Source of the DNA: Trypanosoma brucei gambiense DAL972
Lineage: Eukaryota > Euglenozoa > Kinetoplastea > Trypanosomatida > Trypanosomatidae
DNA length: 64,000 bases
Assembly: GCF_000210295.1 (NCBI RefSeq)
Contig: NC_026739.1
Coordinates: 716,262 to 780,261 of the forward strand
Reading direction: 5' to 3'
In this document: in pieces, positions 40,466 through 51,757 of the stretch
Position numbering within the stretch: position 1 is the first letter of the stretch
Layout of the letters: the number at the start of each line of letters is the position of its first letter
Notes under the pieces: model-generated
Databases searched by the model: none
What the model was told of the DNA's origin: nothing
Seen by the model: only the letters and a program-made list of their open reading frames with translations
Made by a program: the position numbers and the translations under genes

Positions 40466-43400
40466 ATGCTGCTGTCCGGTGATGTGGAAGAGAATCCCGG
40501 CCCGTCGTTGCGCGGGATGCAGTGGAACTGTGCCGGGCTATCTCAAGGAAAGAGATTAGCATTAGCACGTCGGCATACATCCCATCAAAACACACATTCA
40601 CGGCAAATGACTTAGATACGCTTCTGACGACCGACGGTGCCCAGCTCATCGGTGCAGACGCTAACGCAAACGTGTTGGCATGGGATCGCGCGAGCCCACC
40701 AAATACCAAGGGTGAAACACTCAACACAGTGGTGCATTGACAACCAGTTTCTGGTCTGCAACACTGGTGAGTGCACCAGGTACGCGCGCCACCACGGAGA
40801 GTCCACCCCTGATGTGACACTGTCAAGGAATTGCACAGTGTACACGTGGACATCGCTGTATTCTCCCGATAGCGATCACCATCACATATTTTTCGACGTT
40901 ATCGTTGGAGACGGCACAGATGCACTGAGTTGCCCGCGGCTTCGAAAGCCCATGTACGCATGGCTAAAAGCTGACTGGAGGAATTTCCGTCTCAAGGTTG
41001 ACGAGCTCTGCAGGAAAATTGGTAGAGAGAAGAACGTCAACACCTTGGAACAGAAATTGAGCTCCGCCATCCGCATTGCGACGAAGGTCTCCGTCCCCCG
41101 TGGCTGCAGAGCAACGCCACCACATTGGACACCTGAGCTCGCGAAACTCGATGAAGAGATCGCTGGATGCGGACCCTCCCACCGAAGGGAAAAGTTGGTA
41201 GCAACACGTAAGCAGATCCTGGACCGTACCACAAAGAAGAGATGGAGCACGCTATGCTCCAGACTTGCGGTGTCAGACCGCTGCAGTTGACACATTGTCA
41301 AGAAGGTATATGCGCCACGACCACTAACCACACCGGCTGTACTTGTTGATAACGCGGCCATCACGGACTACCGTCAAGCTGAGAGGTTCATTAAACTGTA
41401 CTCGTCCCGCGCAAGAAGGCACCCCGACTCACACCCACCGGCACCAATAAAGACGATAGCAAGTGAGTTCAGTCCCATCACGATGGCTGAACTACGGAGA
41501 TCGATCAAACTGCTACCGAGTGGATCCGCAGCCGGACCTGATTGCTTATACAACGAGGCACTGCAACATCTCGGCAGAACAGCGCTGAATGTTGTTCTGA
41601 GGCTATTCAATGAGAGCCTACGAACGGGAGTCGTGCCGCCTGCATGGAAGACTGGTGTTATCATCCCCATCCTGAAGGCCGGAAAAAAGGCGGAGGACCT
41701 CGATTCTTACAGGCCTGTGACGCTCACGAGCTGTCTATGCAAGGTCATGGAGCACATAATTGCCGCGAGACTTAGAGACACTGTTGAGTCCCAGCTGACG
41801 CCGCAGCAATCAGGCTTTCGCCCCGGATGCTCAACGCTCGAACAACTCCTGCACGTCCGCGCTGCCCTCTGCCGCCCCACGCACCAATATCGTACGGGTG
41901 CTGTATTCGTTGACTACGCGAAGGCATTCGATACAGTAGACCACGACAAAATTGCGAGGGAAATGCACAGAATGAAGGTATCACCCCACATTGTGAAGTG
42001 GTGCGTATCATTTCTGAGTAACCGAACTGGCAGAGTGAGATTCAAGGAGAAGCTTTCCCGAAGCATAACATTTGAGCGAGGAGTGCCACAAGGAACTGTC
42101 CTTGGCCCAATCATGTTCATTATTGTCATGAACTGGTTGAGCCAGCGCCTTGCGGAAGTGCCGTTACTGCAGCACGGATTCTTTGCAGACGACCTGACGC
42201 TACTTGCGAAGCACACAGAGAGGGATGCCATCAACCACACGTTACAATGCGGCCTCAACGTGGTGTTACAGTGGTCAAAAGAGTACTTCATGTCTGTCAA
42301 CGTGTCGAAAACGAAGTGCACACTCTTCGGGTGTATAGAGCGCCATCCCCTTACATTGCAACTGGACGGCGAAAGAATAGGAGCTGACAGGACACCGAAG
42401 CTTCTCGGAGTGACATTCCAGTGTCTGCAAGGGATGGCAACACATGCGGCCGAAGCGAGACGCAAGATGGACTTCCGACTACTGCAGATAGCAGCCATCT
42501 CAGCTTCTACATGGGGGCCAAGACGGAAAGTACTGAGATCTTTTTATCTAGCACTCGTACAGGCACACACCATGTATGCCATTGAGGTATGGTACTGGGA
42601 CGCTTCGGAACGAAGTCGTGACCTCCTTGCAACAGCACAACACAAAGCCAGTCGCATCATAGCTGGCATACCGCATGGGACGCGCAAAGAGAACTCTCTG
42701 CTGGAAGCAAACCTCCTGCCACTCAAGACGACCACTCTTAGCGCAGCATGAAATTCATGCTGATGTGTGAGTCACGAGGCGGATGTTTGCGGCGCAGTGC
42801 TGAGGAAGTATACCACAGCAAACATCCAGTCAGAGCCCTACATTCCCGCACCATGCGGTCCTACCCCCACCTCCGCATTGAGCCACGCGAGCACCAACTA
42901 GAGACATCGACGCTCCGCCACAGCTGCCGACCGCTATTTCACACGCAGATAAAGCCTGTGTGCGCTGATGACCCTGACGATGTCAAAAGGGAGGATCATG
43001 AAAAGTGGATTGCACGGCATTTTGCACGGAGGGGGATGGAGCCACCGCGACGAGTGCACTACGAATTGTGGACTAATGGATCCGTGTCCCTCGGTGAGGA
43101 GTCCGGAGCAGCTGCCCTGCTCTATAGAAACAACACGCTGATTTGTGCACCCAAGACCGGAGCAGGGGAACTCTCATGCAGTTACAGAGCGGAATGCGTA
43201 GCATTAGAGATAGGACTGCAACGGCTGCTGAAATGGCTTCTGGCATACAGAAGCACACCGAGCAGGTTGTCCATCTTCTCTGACTCGCTGTCAATGTTAA
43301 CAGAACTGCAGAAAGGCCCCCTAGCCGTAACGGACCCAATTCTGAGACGACTATGGAGGCTTCTGCTTCAAGTTCAGAGAAGGAAGATACGTATCCGACT

Positions 43401-44200
43401 ACAATTTGTGTTTGGCCATTGTGACGTGAAACGGAATGAGGTTTGTGATGAAATGGCCAAAAAGGCCGCAGATTTACCACAGTTGCGAGACACATGGATC
43501 TCCGACATCACTGCTTATGCGAAGCGAGTGCTTAGGTCGGAAGAAGTCCATGAGAACACTCATAGGTTTGGTATCACGGGCAACCACTTTCCAACAAAAC
43601 ATAAAGAAGAACTGACGAGGGAAGAAGAAACGGCACTGGCACGCTTTCGGGTTGGGTCTTCAAGACACTATGGATGGATGTTGCGAAAGATCAACCCGAG
43701 TGTGCCTCCACAGTGCCGATGGTGTAACCCGCAACATGTAGCGATAGGGCCAACAATACAAACAGCCCCAACTGTTGCGACACGCACTCTTCAGAGAACC
43801 TCCGAACCAACCAAATGTACGGAATATGATGCCACATACCAATGCCGCTCGAGTGCTGTAACGCACATGGTAAACAAACATGGCTTTGTGCGAGCTGATG
43901 CTCTCCGGAGGATCAAATGCAGCGATGCAAAACCTGCAGTGGACATCCCCCCGGAGCCCCCTCCAGTGGTGGCGATCGTTCCTCTACCATCGAGCAAACG
44001 AGTCCCGATGAGACCGCAGGTGCTTCATTGTACCATCTGTGCCTCCAAATTCGCAGTGCCAGGCCGACTATTACACCACCTTAGAACAATACATGGCATA
44101 GGCAGCGGTAGTTGCCGCGTGAAAAGGGGGCGAGAGAACGAAGACTCAGTGCAAGGAGATGGTAGCGCTCCAGCAGCGCCAGCCTCTCAGGATACACGGA
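40466..44200 (+). pseudogene. Broken ingi polyprotein gene, copy 1
   Basis: Starts with ATG 40466 and a 2A-like peptide at 40469-40504, ending Asp-Val-Glu-Glu-Asn-Pro-Gly-Pro. About 250 bases of endonuclease coding are deleted near 40563-40570 relative to copy 2. A one-base insertion lies near 40726. A nonsense TGA at 41288-41290 replaces the Trp codon seen in copy 2. The reverse transcriptase follows in the same frame, with Phe-Val-Asp-Tyr-Ala-Lys-Ala-Phe-Asp (about 41902) and Phe-Ala-Asp-Asp (about 42180). A frameshift near 42738 ends that frame at 42751. The RNase H part resumes at 42748, with the first catalytic Asp changed to Asn (codon 43075-43077). It then runs into one zinc finger and the truncation. 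Not functional. Confidence 0.9.
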
Positions 44201-44472
44201 TTTTTTTTTTGGAATTTTCTTCGTGCCTTCGTGATAGTTTCCCCTCACTGGCGCGGCCATCAGCCACCACAGTAGAGCCCTGAGATGCTATCGATCTGGA
44301 AAATGTAGCAGAGTCTCCCCTTTTTATTCAGCCTAACACACTCTCTATAATTTTTTGTTGTAGCTCTGCAGTTGAATGGAATACAGCAGATGTGGCGAGA
44401 AGCTTCCCATCTCGGACTCTCACAAAGATGTCAATTAGCAATCCTTTTGTTTTGATTTTTGTTATTCGTTTA

Positions 44473-47400
44473 TTATTCTCTTCCCCTCTTTCTGCTTTTG
44501 TTGCTTGTTGACTGCATACCTCCTCTGTCTCTGAGGGTGTCTAGACTATTCCTGCGTCCGGTGCTTTTCCTGCTAGCTCCACACTCGGCAATAAGGGGGG
44601 AAGTTGCAGAAGGAAGAGTGGGTTGTATGACTGTTACCTTAGGTGAGGACTTCACCTGTGGCCGGCTCCGTTCAACCGCAATGAGAAACTGTGCCAGCCT
44701 TTTGGAAAAACATACATCTTGCCCACACACACCCTCTACCGCAAACCTGACACGTAATTCCTTCAAGCCGGGACAGCTCATCAGGTGCAGCGACGTTTCT
44801 TCGCAGTCGCCGCGTTGGTTGGTAACAGCGCGCTCTACTTTCATACCGAGCACCTTCTTTTGATGTAGGGTGAGGCCAGTTTTGCTAGCACACTGCCTTC
44901 CGCATGTCAGGCACACCAACATGGATGTGTTTGTATGCGGGGAATCAGTGGCACGCAATTTTGTGTTATTGCTGCATTTAAGCTTGACTCCCTCACCTTT
45001 ATGGAAAGCCTTACAGTGTCGGATGAGGGAGTCCCTGCAACTGAGCACTTTTTGGCACACACAACACTGCACCTCGCCCTTTCCCGGGACGTCAACGTTT
45101 CCCTCACGGGCACGCTTACGGGGGAATTGCACCAACACCACGGTAACATCCTCCGTCACTATGCTCTTATGTTTGAATTTCTTGTGTAGTGACAGGGAAG
45201 AACGTGTACCGAAGGTCGCCTCGCACAGGTCACATTGAAACGGCAGCTTCCGTGTATCCTGAGAGGCTGGCGCTGCTGGGGCTCTACCATCTCCTTGCAC
45301 TGAGTCCTCGTTTTCTTGCCCCCTTTTCACGCGGCAACTACCGCTGCCTATGCCATGTATTGTTCTAAGGTGGTGTAATAGTCGGCCTGGCACTGCGAAT
45401 TTGGGGGCACAGATGGTACAATGAAGCACCTGCGGTCTCATCGGGACTCGTGTGCTCGATGGTAGAGGAACGATCGCCACCACTGGAGGGGGCTCCGGGG
45501 GGATATCCACTGCAGGTGTTGCATCGCCGTATTTGATCCTCCTGAGGGCATCAGCTCGCACAAAGCCATGTTTGTTTACCATATGCGTTACAGCACTCGA
45601 GCGGCATTGGTATGTGGCATCATATTCCGTACATTTGGTTGGTTCGGAGGTTCTCTGAAGAGTGAGTGTCGCAACAGTTGGGGCTGTTTGTATTGTTGGC
45701 CCTATCGCTGCATGTTGCGGGTTGCACCATCGGCACTGTGGAGGCACACTCGAGTTGATCTTTCGCAACATCCATCCATATTGTCTTGAAGACCCAACCC
45801 GAAAGCGTACCAATGCCGTTTCTTTTTCCCTCGTCAGTTCTTCCTTATGTTTTGTTGGAAAGTGGTTGCCCGTGATACCAAACCTATGAGTGTTCTCATG
45901 GACTTCTTCCGACCTAAGCACTCGCTTCGCATAAGCAGTGATGTCGGAGATCCATGTGTCTCGCAACTGTGGTAAATCTGCGGCCTTTTTCGCCATTTGA
46001 TCACAAACCTCATTCCGTTTCACGCCACAATGGCCGAACACAAATTGTAGTCGGATACGCATCTTCCTTCTCTGAACTTGAAGCAGAAGCCTCCATAGTC
46101 GTCTCAGAATTGGGTCCGTTACGGCTAGGGGGCCTTTCTGCAGTTCTGTTAACATTGACAGCGAGTCAGAGAAGATGGACAACCTGCTCGGTGTGCTTCT
46201 GTATGCCAGAAGCCATTTCAGCAGCCGTTGCAGTCCTATCTCTAATGCTACGCATTCCGCTCTGTAACTGCATGAGAGTTCCCCTGCTCCGGTCTTGGGT
46301 GCACAAATCAGCGTGTTGTTTCTATAGAGCAGGGCAGCTGCTCCGGACTCCTCACCGAGGGACACGGATCCATTAGTCCACAATTCGTAGTGCACTCGCC
46401 GCGGTGGCTGCTTCCCCCTCCGTGCAAAATGCCGTGCAATCGACTTTTCGGAAGCCTCCCTTTTGACATCGTCAGGGTCATCAGCGCACACAGGCTTTAT
46501 CTGCGTGTGAAATAGCGGTCGGCAGCTGTGGCGGAGCGTCGATGTCTCTAGTTGGTGCTCGCGTGGCTCAATGCGGAGGTGGGGGTAGGACCGCATGGTG
46601 CGGGAATGTAGGGCTCTGACTGGATGTTTGCTGTGGTATACTTCCTCAGCACTGCGCCGCAAACATCCGCCTCGTGACTCACACATCAGCATGAATTTCA
46701 TGCTGCGCTAAGAGTGGTCGTCTTGAGTGGCAGGAGGTTTGCTTCCAGCAGAGAGTCCTCTTTGCGCGTCCCATGCGGTATGCCAGCTATGATTCGACTG
46801 GCTTTGTGTTGTGCTGATGCAAGGAGGTCGCGACTTCGTTCCGAAGCGTCCCAGTACCATACCTCAATGCCATACATGGTGTGTGCCTGTACGAGTGCTA
46901 GATAAAAAGGTCTCAGCACTTGTCTTCTTGGCTCCCATGTAGAAGCTGAGATGGCTGCTATCTGCAGTAGTCTGAAGTCCATCTTGCGTCTCGTTTCGGC
47001 CGCATGTGTTGCCATCCCTTGCAGACACTGGAATGTTACTCCTAGAAGCTCGGTGTCCTCTCAGCTCCTATTCTTTCGCCGTCAAGTTGTAATGTAAGAG
47101 GGTGGCGCTCTATACACCCGAAGAGTGTGCACTTTGTTTTCGCTACGTTGACAGACATGAAGTACTCTTTTGACCACTGTAACACCACGTTTAGACCGCA
47201 TTGCAGTGTGTGGTTGATGACATCCCTCTCTGTGTGCCTCGCAAGTAGCGTCAGGTCGTCTGCAAAGAATCCGTGCTGCAGTAACGGCACTTCTGCAAGG
47301 CGTTGGCTCAACGAGTTCATGACAATAATGAACATGATTGGGCCAAGGACAGTTCCTTGTGGCACTCCTCGCTCAAATGTTCTGCTTCTGGAAAGCTTCT

Positions 47401-49230
47401 CCTTGAATCTCACTCTGCCAGTTCGGTTACTCAGAAATGATACGCACCACTTCACAATGTGGGGTGATACCTTCATTCTGTGCATTTCCCTCGCAATTTT
47501 GTCGTGGTCTACTGTATCAAATGCCTTCTCGTAGTCGACGAATACAGCACCCGTACGAGATTGGTGCGTTGGACGGCAGAGGGCAGCGCGGACGTGCAGG
47601 AGTTGTTCGAGCGTTGAGCATCCGGGGCGAAAGCCTGATTGCTGCGGTGTCAGCTGGGACTCAACAGTGTCTCTAAGTCTCGCGGCAATTATGCGCTCCA
47701 TGACTTTGCAGAGACAGCTCGTGAGCGTCACAGGCCTGTAAGAATCGAGGTCCTCCGCCTTTTTTCCGGTCTTCAGGATGGGGATGATAACACCAGTCTT
47801 CCATGCAGGCGGCACGACTCCCGTTCGTAGGCTCTCATTGAATAGCCTCAGAACAACATTCAGCGCTGTTCTGCCGAGATGTTGCAGTGCCTCGTTGTAT
47901 AAGCAATCAGGTCCGGCTGCGGATCCACTCGGTAGCAGTTTGATCGATCTCCGTAGTTCAGCCATCGTGATGGGACTGAACTCACTCGCTATCGTCTTTA
48001 TCGGTGCCGGTGGGTGTGAGTCGGGGTGCCTTCTTGCTCGGGACGAGTACAGTTTACTGAACCTCTCAGCTTGACGGTAGTCCGTGATAGCCGCGTTATC
48101 AACAAGTACAGCCGGTGTGGTTAGTGGTCGTGGCGCATATACCTTCTTGACAATGTGCCAACTGCAGCGGTCTGACACCGCAAGTCTGGAGCATAGCGTG
48201 CTCCATCTCTTCTTTTTGGTACGGTCCAGGATCTGCTTACGCGTGGCTACCAACTTTTCCCTTCGGTGGGAGGGTCCGCATCCAGCGATCTCTTCATCGA
48301 GTTTCGCGAGCTCAGGTGTCCAATGTGGTGGCGTTGCTCTGCAGCCACGGGGGACGGAGACCTTCGTCGCAATGCGGATGGCGGAGCTCAATTTCTGTTC
48401 CAGGGTGTTGACATTCTTCTCTCTACCAATTTTCCTGCAGAGCTCGTCAACCTTGAGACGGAAATTCCTCCAGTTAGCTTTTAGCCATGCGTACATGGGC
48501 TTTCGAAGCCGCGGGCAACTCAGTGCATCTGTGTCGTCTCCAACGATAACGTCGAAAGATATGTGATGGTGATCGCTATTGTGAGAATACAGCGATGTCC
48601 ACGTGTACGCTTTGCAATTCCTTGACAGTGTCATATCAGGGGTGGACTCCCCGTGGTGGCGCGCGTACCTGGCGCACTCACCAGTGTTGCAGACCAGAAA
48701 CTGGTTGTCAATGCACCACTGTGTGAGGGTTTCACCCTTGGTATTTGGTGGACTCGCGCGATCCCATGCCAACGCGTGTGCGTTAGCGTCTGCACCGATG
48801 AGAGCTGGGCACCGTCAGTTGTCAGAAGCGTATCTAGATCATTTGCCGTGAAGGTGTGTTTTGGTGGGATGTATGCCGACGTGACAGTCAGCGCTGTTCC
48901 ACGTGCAAGGTAAATTGTTGCATGCACTTGTTCAATGCGACCAACAACGGCCATACCGGTCTCGAGTAGTAGGTCCTCCCTCACTAGTATTGATACACCA
49001 CCTCCTTTGCAGTTACGAGTTATTCCGTGATGTTGGTAGCCAGCAACGCTAAAGCAAGCCGCCTCTTCAGGCGTCATCCTTGTCTCGCTAAACAGACAAA
49101 AGGCGATCCGCTCCTCAACAAGGGTTTTGTGCAGTGCTAATCTCTTTCCTTGAGATAGCCCGGCGCAGCTCCACTGCATCCCGCGCAACGACGGGCCGGG
49201 ATTCTCTTCCACATCACCGGACAGCAGCAT
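44473..49230 (-). pseudogene. Broken ingi polyprotein gene, copy 2
   Basis: Read from 49230 down. It holds the 2A-like peptide, an apurinic-like endonuclease, reverse transcriptase (Phe-Ala-Asp-Asp near 47262), RNase H and four C2H2 fingers, to a stop at 44473. Breaks seen by comparison with copies 1 and 3 are a two-base insertion near 48810 in the endonuclease, a one-base deletion near 47052 after the reverse transcriptase and a shared frameshift near 46709. The first RNase H catalytic Asp is Asn (codon 46372-46374), as in copy 1. The domain set fits the ~1657-residue ingi protein. It is full length but not autonomous. Confidence 0.9.
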
Positions 49231-49377
49231 CTTAGTGCGGATGATACTACTGATGGCACGCTGGCACGCGCCCAGGGACCGACAAATGAAAAACGGTGTC
49301 CCAGCAAGACGCTGCTGATCCCTGTGCTGTATGACGCTGTAGCCGAAGCACAGCAGTGTTCCCTATGAAAGGAACGC

Positions 49378-49454
49378 TGCTGCCTCTTGGCTTCCCCCGA
49401 TGAGACGGGGTACTGGACCCTGGCACCACGTTGAGGTGGCCGGCATCGCCAGGG
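49378..49454 (-). ncRNA. ingi 5'-end HDV-like ribozyme/promoter, well preserved
   Basis: Read on the minus strand. P1 forms seven perfect pairs (CCCTGGC with GCCAGGG). A CCAC/GTGG hairpin (P3-like) and a CCCCG/CGGGG hairpin (P4-like) follow in the order of the HDV fold, with GAAGCC after the last one. In the related L1Tc element this 77-base segment acts as a self-cleaving ribozyme and an RNA polymerase II promoter. Activity here is inferred from the pairing. Confidence 0.68.
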
Positions 49455-49737
49455 AATCCAAGAAAAACCAGCCAACGACAAATGCAAAGCAATAGAAGAC
49501 AAAGAAAAATGCAACAACAAGGATGGGTGTAAATTAAAAGATGGGGAGTGCAAGGCTAAAGAAGAAGATGAAGCAAAAGTGGAAGACAAGAAAGAAGACA
49601 AATGCAAAGTGAAACTGGAGAATGTCTGAACCAAGGGTCCTGGTTGCAAATGGGAAAATAATGCTTGCAAAGATTTTGCTATTCTAGTAAACAAGCAATT
49701 CACACTAATGGCTGCTGTTTTTGTGAGTTTGTCATAA
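49455..49737 (+). pseudogene. VSG C-terminal domain fragment
   Basis: Plus-strand frame starting right at the ingi 5' boundary. It encodes a Lys/Glu/Asp-rich segment with regularly spaced cysteines (Asp-Lys-Cys-Lys, Glu-Lys-Cys-Asn, Asp-Gly-Cys-Lys, Gly-Glu-Cys-Lys, Asp-Lys-Cys-Lys). After an in-frame TGA at about 49627-49629 it continues Cys-Lys-Trp-Glu-Asn-Asn-x-Cys-Lys-Asp and a hydrophobic GPI-attachment tail ending at TAA 49735-49737. This is the layout of a variant surface glycoprotein C-terminal domain and GPI signal. The N-terminal domain is absent, so it is a truncated pseudogene. Confidence 0.88.
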
Positions 49738-49831
49738 TTTTATGGATTATAGAATTTTAAGGATGTTTGCTCAATATATTAAATTTATGAAACTTCACTA
49801 TTAGTTAAATTTGCTAAAATCGCTAACTTTC

Positions 49832-49847
49832 TAATATATTGTAACAC
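49832..49847 (+). promoter_or_regulatory. VSG 3' UTR 16-mer-like motif
   Basis: TAATATATTGTAACAC, 94 bases after the VSG fragment's stop codon, differs at two positions from the conserved VSG 3' UTR element TGATATATTTTAACAC and lies at about the usual distance. It supports the VSG call. Confidence 0.7.
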
Positions 49848-50005
49848 TTTTTAATGAAAACTCGAAAATATGAAAATTTAGTAAAATACGTACGATAGTA
49901 ACATATATATATATATATATAAAGTAGTATGGTGAAATGGTATGAAAAATGAGTGCTATTATTAAATTTTTTCCATTTTATTTTATAGATATTATTTATA
50001 GTTAC

Positions 50006-50078
50006 AATATAATAATAATAATAATGATGAGAGTGTTGTGGGTTTGCACATACTAATATTATAATAATGGTGGTGTTG
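50006..50078 (+). repeat. Degenerate VSG 70-bp repeat unit
   Basis: A TAA-rich run (50008-50026), then GAGAGTGTTGTG, a TTTGCACATACTAATATTATAATAA-like half and a GTGGTGTTG end. This is the two-part design of T. brucei 70-bp repeats, which lie upstream of VSG genes and guide recombination. One unit is visible, in the plus orientation, after the VSG fragment, as if starting another cassette. Confidence 0.65.
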
Positions 50079-51377
50079 CAAAACTTCTGGAACAAATAAT
50101 AGAAGTGTTAAAGACAGAAGGGACCGTAATGAAACAGGAAAACAAGTACCCACTGTTCATTCGACGTTGGACCAAGGAAAAAAATTACAAACCTGGCGCT
50201 GAGGGGAATGATAGCTGAGAAATATGCCGCAGCGCTATGGTATTGTTGTGTAGGGAGCTGAGGCTGTTTAACGTAGAGACACTAGAAGGTGTAGAGGTAA
50301 ATACGTATAGAGGTTGTTCCGTGGTAATGTTCCACGAGCTTTAGCTTATCGGTGACAGTAGAATCAAACGATATGATGCGTAATAACAGAGAACAAACAT
50401 CAGGAGAAGAGTTATGGTATCGCAAGACTGTGTAGAAACAGCGAATCATAGTAGACCTTATACGTAGACGGGTTACAAAGTTATGAGATTGGACAAATGT
50501 TTTTTTTTCTGGAATATGGCATGTAAAACTGTAAAAAAATGGTCGAAAAGGCATTTTAATATGTGGTGTGCAAAGTTGATTAGAAGAGTATATTACAGTC
50601 TACGTTAGTGTGTAGAACCTTTCAAAACTGAGTCTTTTCCCTGATTAATTTTAAACTTCTCACAGCTTTCTGTTTTGTCAAATATAGAATGGGGAAATAA
50701 TAGTAAAGAGGAATGAAAGAAACAAAGGTATTTATATTTCAGCAGTCATAAATAAATAAAAAGTGCATACGACTGCCAGCAGACTCTAGCGTAACGACTA
50801 GCGGGTACCAAGAGCATGAAGGAAGATCCAAGTCAACTACCGGCTATTTCAGCGGTTAGTGCAGAGTCAAACATTCAGAATTTTTGATGAAAATACAGGA
50901 TCAGCAAGTCATGAGGCAAATAAAGCAGGCAAAAATAAGAAAGTACAGGAAAAAGTGTGCCTATCGCAAAAAAACGAAAAACGAAGCGAGAAGAGTATTA
51001 CAACAACATTTTTTTATGAAGCTATGGTGTACCAAAGCCACGGCAATAAATGATGTGTGAAGCAGCGACTGACAAAACATCTAGAGAAAAAACTCTAAAA
51101 CTACTTCAACCAACACAGACTGTATAACCAAGAAACCAAAACGACAAATATCAGGGACAAGCAAGTTTTAGCATAGAGAAGGGGGATGTTCAGTAATTGT
51201 TTGAGCGCAGAAGCCCTACAATTTTGTAAACTGCGCTACCTTACCACAACTCTTTCACATCTTTTTCAAGTCGACAAAGCAAAATGGGCTTCCACACAGA
51301 CACAATCATTGGATCCTAAACGGAATACGAACGGAAAGTTGTAGAAAAAGTACGAATCGGCATAGAGAAAAAGGCAT

Positions 51378-51478
51378 NNNNNNNNNNNNNNNNNNNNNNN
51401 NNNNNNNNNNNNNNNNNNNNNNNNNNNNNNNNNNNNNNNNNNNNNNNNNNNNNNNNNNNNNNNNNNNNNNNNNNNNNN
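51378..51478. other. Assembly gap (101 N)
   Basis: Unsequenced or unplaced DNA inside the VSG/retroposon island. Frames that run through the Ns have no meaning. True gap length is unknown. Confidence 0.99.
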
Positions 51479-51757
51479 CGTCGATAACAACTGTCACTGC
51501 TACTTGATATTAACCCCCACCCTTTTATATTGCTTAGCACACATGTACGGACAAACATTTTTTGCTCCGTCATCTCAAAAAAAAAAAAAAAAAATCGCAC
51601 ACACACACTTTTCCTTCCACCTTTTAATCCCTATATGCACGAACGTATCGAATTATTAAAAATAAATAAAATCAAACGCTCCTCTCTCCACTTACCCTAC
51701 CTTAAGCATCTGTTGCACCCATGGCCCGACGTCCCTGTATTTCCGCAGTAGAGATAA

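Larger units (their letters stand above)
40242..44200 (+). mobile_element. ingi: ingi non-LTR retroposon, copy 1 (3' truncated)
   Basis: Begins with the conserved ingi/L1Tc-type 5' end (CCCTGG...) and runs through 2A, endonuclease, reverse transcriptase, RNase H and the first zinc finger. It stops abruptly at 44200, in the linker after the first C2H2 finger. There it meets, with no spacer, the poly(T) that is the reversed poly(A) tail of copy 2. About 1.05 kb of 3' sequence present in copy 2 is missing. It sits in the RHS fragment. Confidence 0.93.
44201..49454 (-). mobile_element. ingi: ingi non-LTR retroposon, copy 2 (full length, defective)
   Basis: 5254 bases, the expected full length of ingi. 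On the minus strand the 5' end is at 49454 (CCCTGGC...) and the 3' poly(A) tail appears as T10 at 44201-44210, after a non-coding 3' part of about 260 bases. No matching target-site duplication is visible: the left neighbour is truncated copy 1 and the right neighbour is a VSG pseudogene. This suggests recombination after insertion. Confidence 0.95.
49738..51757. other. VSG-associated AT-rich DNA with assembly gap
   Basis: AT-rich DNA holding the VSG 3' UTR, an (AT)n run at about 49903-49921 and the 70-bp-like unit, then featureless DNA. A 64-codon frame at 50859-51053 (Lys/Glu/Ser-rich) and short open stretches after it could be debris of a second VSG cassette, but no diagnostic motif is present. 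From 51479 to 51757 the sequence is pyrimidine-rich with an A18-like run near 51577-51594. Confidence 0.5.

Noticed and set aside
44473..46701. 742-codon minus frame as a functional gene
   Set aside because: It is only the RNase H and zinc-finger end of ingi copy 2, cut from the rest by frameshifts and with a mutated catalytic residue.
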